Positions 9,780 through 21,714 of a stretch of DNA of 43,613 nucleotides are shown piece after piece. Numbering within the stretch: the stretch's first letter is position 1; every line of letters starts with the position of its first letter. The DNA lies in assembly GCA_023853785.1 (NCBI GenBank), contig JAJIRX010000698.1:1-43613 (forward strand), read 5' to 3'. The notes under the pieces were generated by a model that saw nothing but the letters and a program-made list of their open reading frames with translations, ran no database searches and was not told the DNA's origin. Both the position numbers and the translations under genes were made by a program. The DNA is from Psilocybe azurescens. Taxonomy: Eukaryota > Basidiomycota > Agaricomycetes > Agaricales > Agrocybaceae.

Positions 9780-12700
9780 TCAGTAGAATCCTTGCACAAC
9801 ACCCATCCCCCTTAGAATACCTTCAAATCGCGGGTCTACCGTGTTTGTGTTAAGAAGTTTGTGACTTCCACCGCCGATGGCTTCGCCACATTCAGGGCAT
9901 GTGGAAGTTTCCATCGCACCGCCACACTTTTAAGTTGAATATCAGTTAAGATAAGATATGTATCGAGTGAAGAAGACATACCTCTGTGATAACAAAAGGA
10001 TGTCCATTTGGGCAGTTATAGAAGTGGCCGGAGGTCACTAGAGTTTGAAGCGTCACCACAACCGCGCTTTTAATCCACAAAATTATGTCACATACCGAAC
10101 GTCGTCTTAAACGCCTTCACGATATCCTCCATCTCATTATGGGACAGTGGCTCGTACAACTTCCCGTTCTTGACCCATTCTTCCAGCTCCTCTAATTCAT
10201 CAACGAACCGTTGAACCGTTGTCGCACAGTTTTCCTGAACCACTTCCTTTCCTCCATTAGAAGCGACAACTTGTTTCCTGTAGGGCGGCGAATATACTCC
10301 CTCTGGTACAGACCTAACTGCTTGATCATACTCTCCCTCATGTCAGAAACTTGCTGCGCCATACGTTCACGATTGTCCGCAAAGTTGGGGTCAGAAACTT
10401 TGAGCGAATTCATACCCACAATCGTGAGGAACCTGAACCTTTCAAAGTCGGATCTCATTATGAACACCTTGCACTTTGCTGCCCGGCGAGACGCTGAAGA
10501 CTTCTCTGCAACAGCCAGTGCTTTCCTAGAGTCTGCCACACATGAATCGTATATGAACTCCACAAAAGCCTTCCAGTGTTTCTTGTGCTTGACACCAAGT
10601 TCGTCCGTGGCAGTGGAGCTTAGGCTTTCGATGCGAGCAAGCCCAACTTGTGCAAGCATGAAGCGTAGCTCGAGTGTGTGAATATATGCTTCTATCTGGA
10701 AGCGACTATCGGCTGTCGGAGGAGGCTGTCCGATGCTCATATGTACAGCGCGCAGCGCCATGGGCTCTGGGGAATCGGTTACAACCGAAGGGTTGTTGGC
10801 TATAGCCTCGCGCTCGAGACGGTACAGCGTTGCAAGTGCCCCTCGTATGCCTTGACATGTGCCCCACGGGTCATGGCTATATTCTGGGCGCGTCCATATA
10901 CGTCCAGGATGGGCTTCACGAGCATGTTCCATGTCCTGGTCTCCTGCGGAGAAAGAGCATGAATCGAATTCATTGCATTCAGATCCAGTAAGGCTTTTGA
11001 AACCGGCTCCTGCTTCTCTATAGCCGCGGTCTTGCGATCCTGGGAAATAGAGCCAAGATTGCTGGTATCGGAAGTGATGGACTTCGCTCTTTCTTTATAG
11101 GAATCCAACGACTTGGAAACGTGCTCGAGGTCCGGGCCAAGCTTCTCCAAAGAACGAGACATCGTGCTTGCCACATTCTGTTCCAAAATGTCGAGCGTTG
11201 AACGCTTGACAACCCTTCCATAGCGTAAAGCAGTGATAGGACCTCTGCACTGTGGGCAGGTGGGCGGCGTCTGATATTCTACAGGAGGAACTCTGGTTCG
11301 CACATATAGCCCCATCTCGTCCACCTCGTAAAATTCAGGCATTTTACAATGCCCATCGAGGGTTTCCACCGTGAAGATGTGTCCGCATTTGAGGGTGATC
11401 AGTCTGTCCGCGACGTCCTCTGAAGTCAAATCGATCTCGTCGAGTTGTCGCTGCAGGATAAAGTCGACGATCTCTTGCTTTTGATCAGCATTGAGGCAGG
11501 CAATGCACTTTTGTTGCTCGCATATCTCACCGCAAACTGTGGGATGATGTTATCAATGTCTGGCATCGCGATTGTCAAGTAAACCATGATTACGTACCCG
11601 AAGGACAAGAGTGACCGCATTTCAGAATGCTCTGGCAAGGTTTATCACATGGTAGACGTGTGCAAATCTTCGAGTAGAATTAGTCTTACAGTACGATTAT
11701 ATGAGTCCGCACTGAAGATGGGCTTACTGAACCACAAGTTACTGGACACATGAGATGTTCACAAGTCCAAGTGCACGGCTCCATGCACGGAGGGCAAGCC
11801 GTTGAGCAAGGTTTGGTGCACTGTCCATGGGAACACTCCTGTCGACACGGCAGCTGACAAGACGGGTTGCATGGAGGGTCATCCTTTGGATGACAATCCT
11901 GGCCACAAGGGTGCATGCAGTAGAGTGGACGCTCGCATTGATGCCTTTGATGGGCGGTCCGAATGATCCTCGTCCGTTCGTGTGCTGCATCAAGTGGTTG
12001 TGCAGCTTTCGTCGCTTTCTGACACTGATTACAGTTGGACTTGCATGACTTCAAGCAGCATTCCATTATGCCAGCGCATATTTCTTTACAGACATATGAC
12101 GCGGGGTCCTTGCTGCAGTACATCTGGGCCGAGTGCTCGCATTGTGGCAGCTTCTTCGTCACAACTTTCAAACATTTCACTTCATGAAGCTTTGAGTCAA
12201 GCAGATAGCTACAACGTCGTCAAGTCAGCAGAGTCTATTAGCTCTTTCAAATAAAGAACCGACCATGCAACTTTCTTTCCACGTGTCCGCAAGGCAGCTC
12301 TATGTCATACATTGGGATCATACAATTACCGCAAATGTCCGAGCATTCTTTTGAACATGGATGGCTGCGCGGGCATGGTGTCCTATTGCAAGGTTCATGA
12401 CAAAACATACTGCGATGGTTGTCGAGTGTGATGTGGCACTGTTTGAATTTAATTATTCTACTTTACTGATGAAAGATTGAAGGCAAGACTCACTACTGAC
12501 GGACATGTGTGTCCGCAGTTCAACTGATATCCACAGGGAAGCAGACATCCACCTTCAGGAGCATATCGACTGAGATCTCCAGGTTTCGAAATCAGGTTGA
12601 CCTGCTCCGGATGACGCGCACATATAATTGGGAAACCTTGCCCAATAAGTTCCTGTTCCTCCAAGTCGTCCAAAATCGTGGACCAGGTTGAGTTTTTACG

Positions 12701-15700
12701 TAAGTTGGATGCATTCCCCATGATATACATGCCATGCTTAGCTCTGGATAGAGCGACATTTATGCGATTTGAACTCTTTGAAGGAAGATTCCAGTTATGG
12801 AAGGTATTTCAATGGACAAAATTGAGATATGTACCTTTAAAAACCGATGGACGCGGAATTTGTGTTGTAATTTCCAGTATTTCTGACCAAAGATACTATG
12901 ACAATTTTTGCTTCCTGCCCTTGGTAAATGTCGACTGTACCGAGCCGAATCTGCATTAAGAATCACGTCAAATTTGAACGCAGAACTGTAATTGATTAGT
13001 GACTTGAAGTGTGCTTACATGTTTAGCCACAACAACCTCCTCAAAGGCGCCCTCCTCTTCCAAACCTTGTTGTACCAGTTGTGTTTCATCCCTTTCGTCA
13101 ACCAAAACCGCTATTTTCAGGTCCTTAAGTGCCTGTCGGACCTTCTGTAGTTGGCCTAGATATGCACAAAGAACAGCGATATCGCCTGGACCACTATACA
13201 TGTCTTGCTTTAAGAAGTAAAGCACTAGGTCGCGGATCATTTCTACCTGACCGAACAAGATGGTGTTAGAATATAGAGAAGCAAAGAATCCGTAATATAT
13301 TTACTTCGTAAGTGTTGTACTTCGACACCGAATCTTCTGAACCACCTTCTGGGTTTATGTGGTTTAGGAAATAGACGTCCTTTTGCATCCCTTTGACCGG
13401 AGGGTATACCTTCACGACATTGTTATCCTCTAATTCTGGATAGAGGATCCGTCTATAAAACTTAGCAAAGACTTTCAAGATTTGTAACAAAGGAGGTCTT
13501 ACCGTATGAAGTGGGAAATTGTGGGCCGCATTCGGCGCTGGACGTTGAGTTGGGTCATCGGAAGGCCCAAGTCCGCGAGTCTCTCCATGAGTGATCTATC
13601 AAACTTGAAGAGTTGTTTACCACGCTCGCTATCCATGGAAAGTCCTAAAACCCAAAGGTTCAGGTAAGCTTTTGGTAATAATTAACGAGTAATGACTTGC
13701 CGAATGTCGCTAGATTTGGGCGGAGTTGTTGAGGATCTCCAATGCAGATGAGATGATGAACTACGAAGAAGCGAAGTTTGAGGGGTTGATAGATTACCAA
13801 TAAATCAGTACATACTCGAAGCCACAAGAGATGTAAGAATATGTGCCTCGAGAACCTGGCCAGCTTCTTCAACCATTAGCACTCGAGGGGCAATGCTCTG
13901 ATGTGATGAGAGAAAATTAACCGTTACAATATTCATGAAATAAGACAAAGCCACGTACACTTATCAGCGAAGTCAATTTTGCAGCACCTAGATAATGGTA
14001 CTTTAGGGTTCAAGAAAACAGGATACAGAAGGTCCAAACTAACCAGTTGTTGTGCATGCAATCAGATCGACTGAGCTAAGAAGACGACGGCGGGTCTGAA
14101 TATTTACAAATCAGATCTTTGCTTTGAACGAGTAAACGAGGCATGTTGCACACCTCATCCCTAATGTCGTTATACTCTTTGCAAGCCTCTTTATAATCTT
14201 CGCGTAGGGTGTTATATCGGTCAAGATTAATGTCATACGCCAAGACACGAATCTCCTCTTCCCAGGCCTGCGCCAATCGTGTTCGTTCGGGAAGAGACAT
14301 CTTCCATAATTGATCTTCATTTTTGAGTTGCGATAGGGGCCTATTGCCGGTAGGTATCGGAGGTCGCTCGTTGACAAATCCAACTTCCGAGAAGAATTGG
14401 GCCACCCTCGGATCTTCTTGTACGTCCTGAACAACTTGAGACTCCGCCACTTTAGCTTTTGGCTTGCGAGGTGTTGAAACTGGCGGAGAAGCCATAGAAA
14501 TGGGAGCAGGGATCAGAAAAGCTATATCGGTGCCGGCTTTCCAAAAATCATAGAATGTATGCGGCACAACGTTGACACTTTTCTGCTTTCCTTTCCCCTT
14601 AACGGTGGACCATTCCCCGTTCTGCTCTTCATCTGCCCACAGAGTCTCGGCGAGTTGAAAAATCCAGAACGGTGGTGACAGGATAGCATTACATTGCTTT
14701 GGGCTATGCAAATCAATGTGTTCTTCAACTTGCTTGGCGGAGATTGTCGGCAATTGAATGGATTCCATCACGCGACTCATGTCTTCCTCCAATCTCTTCA
14801 TGACGGCAAATTGTCGACCAACTGAGCGTTGGAGAGAAGATCTCTCTGCAGCTTTCTCCAGCTTGTCTAGGGTATATTCGGCGATGAGTTCGTCGGAAGA
14901 ACGAGAACCCAGTCGAACCATTTTCTTGGTAATTCCTGCTTCGAGAACCTCCTTGAGCATGTGGTCCAGTGCGTGGTTGGTATATGCAATCAAGACTATA
15001 TGCAAGAAAATGAGTGATCTGATAATTTTATAACATATGCAACGCGCACCGATGGGTCTGATTTTGCTGGCAAACAGTACACGTAGAATTTCACGACCAG
15101 TAAAGCTCTACATAAGTGTCAGTAAAACATAGAGTACTATAGGTCGTCAATCACCTTTCCCGTCCCAGGTGGCCTATAAAATGTTAATAGTTCATCAGAA
15201 AATGAAGTATCTATAACGTGTCAGAAAAACTTGCCCTTGGATTAACGAGACTTCCCTCGTCAATGTATTAATCACAGCTTCGACCTGAGAAGGGTCCAGT
15301 GTACTCGATTGAAGTAACTGTTGACGGGCAAGGTTGACAGCATTTGGCTGCGAAATATCGAGATTCGAAATTTGACCATGGCGGGCGAGGCATTGGAGAT
15401 TGTATTTGAATCGTGGGTCAGTGGAATAACGGGGTGGAGTAACTTGGGTGTCCGAGAGAGATCCTCCATATGAGATGCAACGTCCAAATGGAATTTCCGT
15501 TGGTTCAATGCTTTGAAGTCTCTCCAGAAACGGTCGAGAGGCTTCAAACATGACAAAGCCATCCATGAGGAAAGCATACGAAGAGGAACCTTGAGAAAGT
15601 TTCTCTCTTCGCAAAGCACGAAATTCCACCTCTGGATCGAAGAAAGTGATGCGAACCTGAACCTTATCCTCAGAAACCTTAGATGATTCTGCAATATCAT

Positions 15701-17866
15701 CTCCAAAGGAAGCGAGAACTCCAAGGAAGATTTTCAAGGTATTTCGAGAGATGACAACAAGGGCAACAAGACCACCACCTTGCAAACGCTTGCTGCCTTT
15801 CCAATAGGCAACACGTTTAGATGCCTGCGGATCTCGAGCGGCCCCAGCAGGTGCGTCAATCAAGAGCCCGACTGTCAAATCACGACGTTCGGCACGAACG
15901 GGGGCAAATGCAACGTTGGCGTATATCATGAAGAACACAGAGTCGTACCCAGTGGTCTTGTACGCTCCGCCACCTTTGGCGAGGACTTTTTCGAGCTTGG
16001 TCGGTTTGCGATTGTGCCCCGAGATTCCCAAGCCTCACGAAGATCATGATGGATTGCGTCTATAGATGATCGTAATGTCGAACTGCAATACGTTCGGTAA
16101 ATGTGGGAAATGTGAAGAAAAAAGGACGCACATTAGCTCCTCCCGGAGGAGTCGAAACTCTATATCAAGATGACGCTCCATAGAGTCTGCCGCAAGATGA
16201 TGTGGTGCTTCCGGAAGGAAGACCGGAAGATACGGTGGAAGGCCACATAGCAATTCTTCTTGAGTGGGCGCAATGCGTATCTTGGAAATATCGGAAAAAT
16301 CATTGTCGTGTCGGGGCCCGTCTGGACGAAGTTCTCCTGGTGGATCGTAGGTCTGCCCCAGACGCATGATCTCCGCATCACGACGTTGGGCGAATGTCAC
16401 TGTTGGTCGCGTGGTGGGCCTTTTCAGGATTATGGCTTGATCGGATTCTCTTTGAACGATAGTGACCAAACGATCGATATCGTCTCGAATCTGTTCTATT
16501 ATTAAATTGCGACGGCGAGGATCGAGCTCAGTGATTGAATCCTCAAAGAGTGCATGCGGTCTTGCTGACACGCTAGTCACCCATATACCAAACCACTCCG
16601 TGATATTTTGGACGAGGTTGACAATTTCGGGATGGTTACGGATAGCGCTTTTGAAACGATTGAAATACCTGGTTTGCATTAGCTTCAACAAGCAATTTCG
16701 GTCAACAGGTATCCTTGCTTACTGAAGAAAAAGGGTTGAGATCGTTTTGAAAACAACTGCCCCATCAAGGTTGGCCAACGATCCTGGATCCTTCCACGAT
16801 TTTCGCTTAATCATTGAGTTCATGCAAGACATGATAACGGCGTGTATATCGTCGTAATTGTCCTCTACTGCGGTGTATAGGTGGCTAGTATGATTTCCTA
16901 TGAATACGCACTGGCAACTGCAGATATGCACGAACGACTCACTTAATGTTCTTGTGCCACGTACTTTTCAACACCAGACTCGAAGATAGATACTACATAA
17001 ATCTGAGCTATTTCTGTCATAAAAGAGAGGTCAGCTCCTTACCTCCAAGAGCGGAAAGTATCCTTGTTGGAACGAAAGACTCGTTCTGAAAATATCGGTA
17101 CAGTCGTCAATAGGTTTGAAGCACAACACTTCTCCAATACGGGTAATACCGTTATCCTGGTTCAAAATGGGTTAATATATCGATGGCATGAAGAAATGAA
17201 AATATAGCACCTTGACGAGAAGTGAAAGGAAAGACTGTGCATGATCTTAGATCCTCCATTTCTGAAGAGTGAGGATTACTCACTTGAGCATTATCGGTAT
17301 TCTGCGACCGCCGACAGGAATCAGAGTGTGGTCAGATCGAATAACTAAAACACGCACCCAGGATTTGTTTCTATCGTTTACACTGGATATGATGCGAACA
17401 AAGCTCTGCACATTCATGGGTCCTTCGAAAACGTAGTTATCCCTCAGAAAAGACTTGATATGGTTGTGGACTTCGCTAGGATCAAAGCTTCCTTGTTGTA
17501 CTTGATTTTGACGACCCCTTGCTGTAAGTCCTTCGATGGAATAAAAATCGGGTATATCTTCAGGATCGATGGCTGCAGTTTCGTCGTGAGTTGAAAGTTG
17601 TGGATTTCTGGTGTGTTTAAAGGAACAATCAAAGCCACGATCACAAGTGCCACTTTGCCAGAAGATGTGGCAGACTTGACGGGGCGTAGACACTGCAGGT
17701 TTTGGACTGCTCGTATTTCGAGGACTTCCACGCCCTCGTGAAGTTGAGGGAGTCGCAGCCGCTACTGAAGAGGACCGTTGGTTTTCATGCAGGAATTTGC
17801 ATTGATCGCCTTTTCGACAATTTCCGCGGGCATAGAAATCACATTTTTACGACTTCGAGACGCCAT
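9780..17866 (-). CDS. ZNFX1/Hrr1-like SF1 helicase with CCCH, NFX1, RING-like and RZ zinc fingers
   Basis: Large multi-exon gene. The ATG at 17866 starts MASRSRK, then a CCCH finger (CDFYARGNCRKGDQCKFLH, reached only if one base is missing from T5 at 17844-17848). A second CCCH follows (CHIFWQSGTCDRGFDCSFKH). Exon 1 ends at 17358. The middle (16691-15230) is the family's pre-helicase region (LEKVLAKGGGAYKTTGYDSV). Helicase motifs: QGPPGTGK on a 19-nt exon at 15155-15173, AYTNHALDH (about 14980), VEEAGQ (about 13865), GDPQQLRP (about 13725), TVDIYQGQE (about 12925), NVALSRAKHG (about 12745). Cys-rich NFX1 fingers occupy about 12560-11470, then CGHIF..CPQCRGP (RING-like, about 11385-11240), a coiled region, and an RZ finger (CPNGHPF, CGGAMETSTCPECG) before the TGA at 9780. 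Known members act in RNA surveillance and small-RNA silencing (animal ZNFX1, fission yeast Hrr1). That role here is inferred from architecture. One further likely missing base is near 15990. Confidence 0.85.
15155..15173 (-). other. 19-nt Walker A micro-exon behind a GC-AG intron
   Basis: The exon GCCACCTGGGACGGGAAAG (minus strand) is bounded by ..tatag upstream and gtgatt downstream. The preceding exon ends ..ATCCAAGG and its intron starts gcaagt. This join alone gives LIQGPPGTGK in frame; no GT donor in that position preserves the motif. The P-loop of the helicase thus depends on a non-canonical GC-AG intron plus a micro-exon. Confidence 0.75.
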
Positions 17867-18693
17867 TTCTTGGATATAGTTGAAGAGGGAAGGGTTCGAA
17901 TTTTCTTCCAGAGAGTGGGCACAGATAGAGAAAGAGTAAAGAGGTGGGCGCTTAGGGAGATCGAACGAATCAAAGGAATCAGGTGACAAGTAAGGTCTGT
18001 GCGTGTGGATTACACCGCGATTGGTGGGGATTGTGAACAGTCACACAAGGCTATTTCTGGGTGCTTCCTTAGATTCATATCTAATAGAAGACTGCAGCAA
18101 GGCAGCCGAGAGGCATTGATGCAAGAAGCGAGAAAGGTTTCTCAGAAAGCATGCCACTTGGCTGATTACAGGGCCGCGAATTTTGTAAGCAACCAAGTCT
18201 TGCTACATCGAAACCTCTCTCACCTGTATGACATTTTCGCATTTTGAGAACGCCCCTTTTATCAAGTAATATGATAGGAAACCATGGAGGTGAAGGACTC
18301 ACTGCTCCAACACGTCAGATTTCTTGGAACGCGCTCTCGACAGTCCTCATTTTTCAGAGGATCTGTTAGCTAGATCTTCCTTGAAGCTCTGGTGTGATCA
18401 TGCGTATTCCTTCCTGCAGTGCAGCTGCGGTAGAACAGTCTTGGACGCTTTGGACTTTGGAGACGCATGAATTACGTGTAGTGGCAATCATTGATCAGGA
18501 GGCTGCCCACATGGGTGCGGACTCAAATAAATTCAAACCTCAACCCTAAATTTGGGTCCCGTTATTTTAAGGTGGAAGGCCCCTATTCTTAGCCAACTGC
18601 TTTCCAATGAACACCAAGACCAATTTGATAGAGAAGTAGACTACTTATAAGACAGTGCACAGCCATTGATTGCTAGCGCTAGTCTAAAAACCC
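17867..18693. other. Intergenic between helicase and NACHT genes
   Basis: This holds the promoter of the minus-strand helicase gene (proximal ~150 bases) and the 3' flank of the NACHT gene. Open frames of about 75-80 codons on both strands (e.g. 17999-18247 +, 18302-18081 -) show no family resemblance. Nothing else is supported. Confidence 0.5.
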
Positions 18694-20574
18694 CTAATAA
18701 CCTACAAATAACCTAGCAAGAAAAGACTCTTCCTCCTCGCAGAGATTAAGTTGCTTCCTGATGGTTTCGTGCAGTATCTTCGCATCTGTAAACTTCTGCG
18801 GCAATGAACATAAGATTTAGTTAATAAGGGGAGTGAGAGTGACGCACAGATGCCAATACAGTCTCGAGAAAATCCAGAATGTCGTTATTGATGTAGAGGG
18901 CATGGTATCGTCGGCTTCTAGGTTTGTCACGAGCAAGAACAATCTCCGAGAACCTAATGATCTCTTTTCGAAGAGCGGGCGTAGGAAACGCTTCCTTGAT
19001 ATGAGAGTTGATGTAGAAAAGGCTTCCCAATTGAAGCACTTCCAACGTTTCTAGCGGTACGAGTAATGAAGTGACTTCTGTACAACGGTAGACATTGAAA
19101 ACTCACTGCTGAAATGCTTCATATACAAAATTGCAAATTCGGCATGTTTTGAAGGCGCATCGATGTGGAATTTACCCGACCGCGACTCATCGAGAAGAAA
19201 GTCTTCGAGAGAGGCATGAAAGATATGAAGACGTCTATCTTGTACGCCTACATCAGTGCTGTGGTTCGTCACCTTAAGTATTGACCCCAGATCACATAGA
19301 GCTACTTCAGCATCACCCGGATTCATGGATAGTATCTCTTCCATGTGACCGACGTGGTCCGTGATTTCGACGTGTTTCGATTTTGAAATCATTTGGAAGG
19401 CGAGAATCTGTAAAACTGGGTACGAATTATTGATGGAGGAGAATATGTGCATGTATAAAGCATCGAGTTCGGCAAATGGCATAGCACAGTTAGCCGTGCG
19501 AATTCCGAGGACAATTTCAAGCTGGTTGGCGGGACGATGGCGGCTGGATGATACAAACTTCATGACGGTAGCAGCATAGATAAACTGTCCTGAGGATCTG
19601 GTCACCAGCTGATCTATGACATTTTTTCTGGGCCAGCCTAGTGGAATTTGATGTCTAAAGGGATGCTTCGCCCTTAATTCTGCGAATTTGTCGCAAATGT
19701 ATCGTTCGATATCGACATACGCCTGGTAATCATCATCTAATGGCATGGAAGTTGTCATCCTGGGCAAGTGGCCAGACGTAAAAGTAGTCATTAAATCATG
19801 CTCTGGTCGGCAAGAGATGAGAAAGAGAAGCGGAAGACTGAATTGTTGCAGAGTATTGGAAATCGCCTCTAGAATTTGCACCTGTTCGTTACGGTTGGTG
19901 CATTCATCGAGTCCGTCTATGATGATTAAGCGCCTTGAATTTGGCCGTTTGAAATAGCCGGATTCGACGAGGGGCTGCAGTGGCTCAAGAATGAGGGAGA
20001 AAATCTGTGCTTCCAGTGACCGTTTGATAATGAGAGGGTCGCGATCCATATTCCTGAGGATGCAGCTCCGAGCTGTGGGGAAAGATTCCGCTATCTGGTA
20101 TGATATTGTAGAGACCAGAGATCGTGCGTGGTTTCTCGTGGGGTCAAACCTGGCAAAGAAAAAGCTTGCAAGGAGCAGGCTTTGACCATAGCATATTTCC
20201 GCGATAGATTGAGCTATGGCTGACTTGCCTGCTCCAGCTGGCCCGTATATCCACATAATCAGCTTGTCGATTAGTGGGTTGCAGCTGAGGATCCAGAGCA
20301 TGATCTTCTCCAGGATGGCGACCCGAGTGTCATGATGGCATTTCGGAGGATCTCGTCGTTCCCCAGAATTATGAAATGCATTTGCGGAAGCTGCCTCTTG
20401 CAGAAGTTCCAATGAAGCTATGCACAGCAGTGATGAGTACCATTCGATGAGCAGTTGCTATCAGCGACATATATCACAGTGAGGATGAAGCCACTTACTC
20501 TTGGTTTGCTGTAGCCCACCACCGTGTACATGTTGTATGAAAGTTCCTCCTGTAACAATGGCGGAAGAGAACAT
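18694..20574 (-). CDS. NACHT-domain NTPase (NLR-like)
   Basis: Four exons, 20574-20499, 20417-19107, 19077-18848 and 18795-18694, join to 572 codons without any frame break. The short first exon (MFSSAIVTGGTFIQHVHGG) resembles the N-terminal tail seen before NACHT domains in mushrooms. The NACHT core has LLQEAASANAFHNS, HHDTRVAILEKIMLWI, Walker A GPAGAGKSAIAQ, Walker B LIIIDGLDEC, and the SRP-type SCRPEHDL and SSGQFIYAATVMKF segments. The C-terminal part contains IFHASLEDFLLDESRSG, then an alpha-helical tail. No ankyrin, WD or TPR repeats follow, so it is a short member without an obvious sensor repeat. Fungal NACHT proteins are linked to heterokaryon incompatibility and innate recognition; the ligand and effector here are unknown. 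Its clean frame contrasts with its neighbours. Confidence 0.9.
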
Positions 20575-21563
20575 CGCAAGAGGTGTCCCAGACATACGAC
20601 GGCTGGTTGGCTTAGAGCAAGGAGACGTGGCAATCGACTGGAGAGTAAAGCAGCTTATATATCTTCTCGAAGGCTCACAGGCAGGTTCGTGCCCGGTCAC
20701 TTAATATTTACAGTGTTCGTTCTGACCGGTCAACTCAATTTTATCTTGGGATATTCATAAACCCGAGTGAATAGATGAAGATCTCGGTAAGCTAGGCTAC
20801 TTAAGCATACTGTCGAGCAAGAGAAACCAGTTCGGTGAACTAACCTATTTTCGGCCCATATTATTTTACAGAGTTACCGAGAAAATCGAGGAGGCAAGGA
20901 GAGTATACCATGCACGTACATGTACATAAGTGGATTTCTTGTATCTGAAATTTTTGACATGCTAGGCAAGTGTACCTGGACAGCGCGCAGCCCGATAAAT
21001 CGAAGACCCCTTACATCATCGATGTAGCCTGAGGACTGAAACTTAAAGGCCGGTAAGTGGATGAAGGCAGGTACAGTTCGGTAAGATATTTGAGATGGTT
21101 GACAAGCACATACAGAAATCTGCACGGTAAATAAAACTAGTGACCGGCCATGTTTTCAAAGGCCCCAAAGCGGCGCTAGGACTTAGTGGTGCCTGTCAGC
21201 GTCAATATCAGTCTGTCCAGCAATGTCCCGTCGCCCAAAATACATACATACGTGCCATTCTAGGCTATTCTCCACCGAAAGACCCATGGGAGTCTAAGAT
21301 GCGTCCAGATGCGCTACCACGGACGGATTGCTAAGCTATAGATCCGCCCGTACCTGTACTAGCAAAAGCTGATTGATAGATGATCTTGAGCAAGAGTACT
21401 GCAGCCTGAACTGCCTCTTGAACTGACTTAGAAAGCATCCCCATTTCTTTGATGAAGTATCGCCTTGAGAACACCATTTCCATTCACTGCGATGTCAAGT
21501 CGTCTAGATTATAAATTTAACTGATCACTGAAGATACACACCAAAGCTGTAAATAAGTACTAT
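20575..21563. other. Spacer between NACHT gene and LINE insertion
   Basis: No gene is firmly supported. A 51-codon minus-strand frame at about 21490-21335 starts with ATGGAAATGG and encodes FIKEMGMLSKSVQEAVQAA, with a possible 3' splice site (ttacag) just upstream at about 21545. It could be a terminal exon of a gene now separated from its 5' part by the LINE. The rest shows nothing recognisable. Confidence 0.35.
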
Positions 21564-21576
21564 ATACCCTTACACC
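21564..21576. repeat. LINE target-site duplication, left copy
   Basis: ATACCCTTACACC here is repeated exactly at 34503-34515, directly after the poly(A) tail of the LINE. Thirteen bases (twelve if the first A belongs to the tail) fit target-primed reverse transcription. Confidence 0.9.
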
Positions 21577-21714
21577 CTGCCCCGCTTCTCTACCCTTAAC
21601 CACTTCCATCTCAAAACTTCCGGCTTTACGTAGGGCAAAGCGAGAGTCTCGGGAAGACATACAGGGCGTATAGTTAGCGTAAAATACACACTTATAACCA
21701 ATAAACCTACCCAA

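Noticed and set aside
13011..13220. Ser/Cys-rich plus-strand frame
   Set aside because: Antisense to helicase exons that contain clear motifs.
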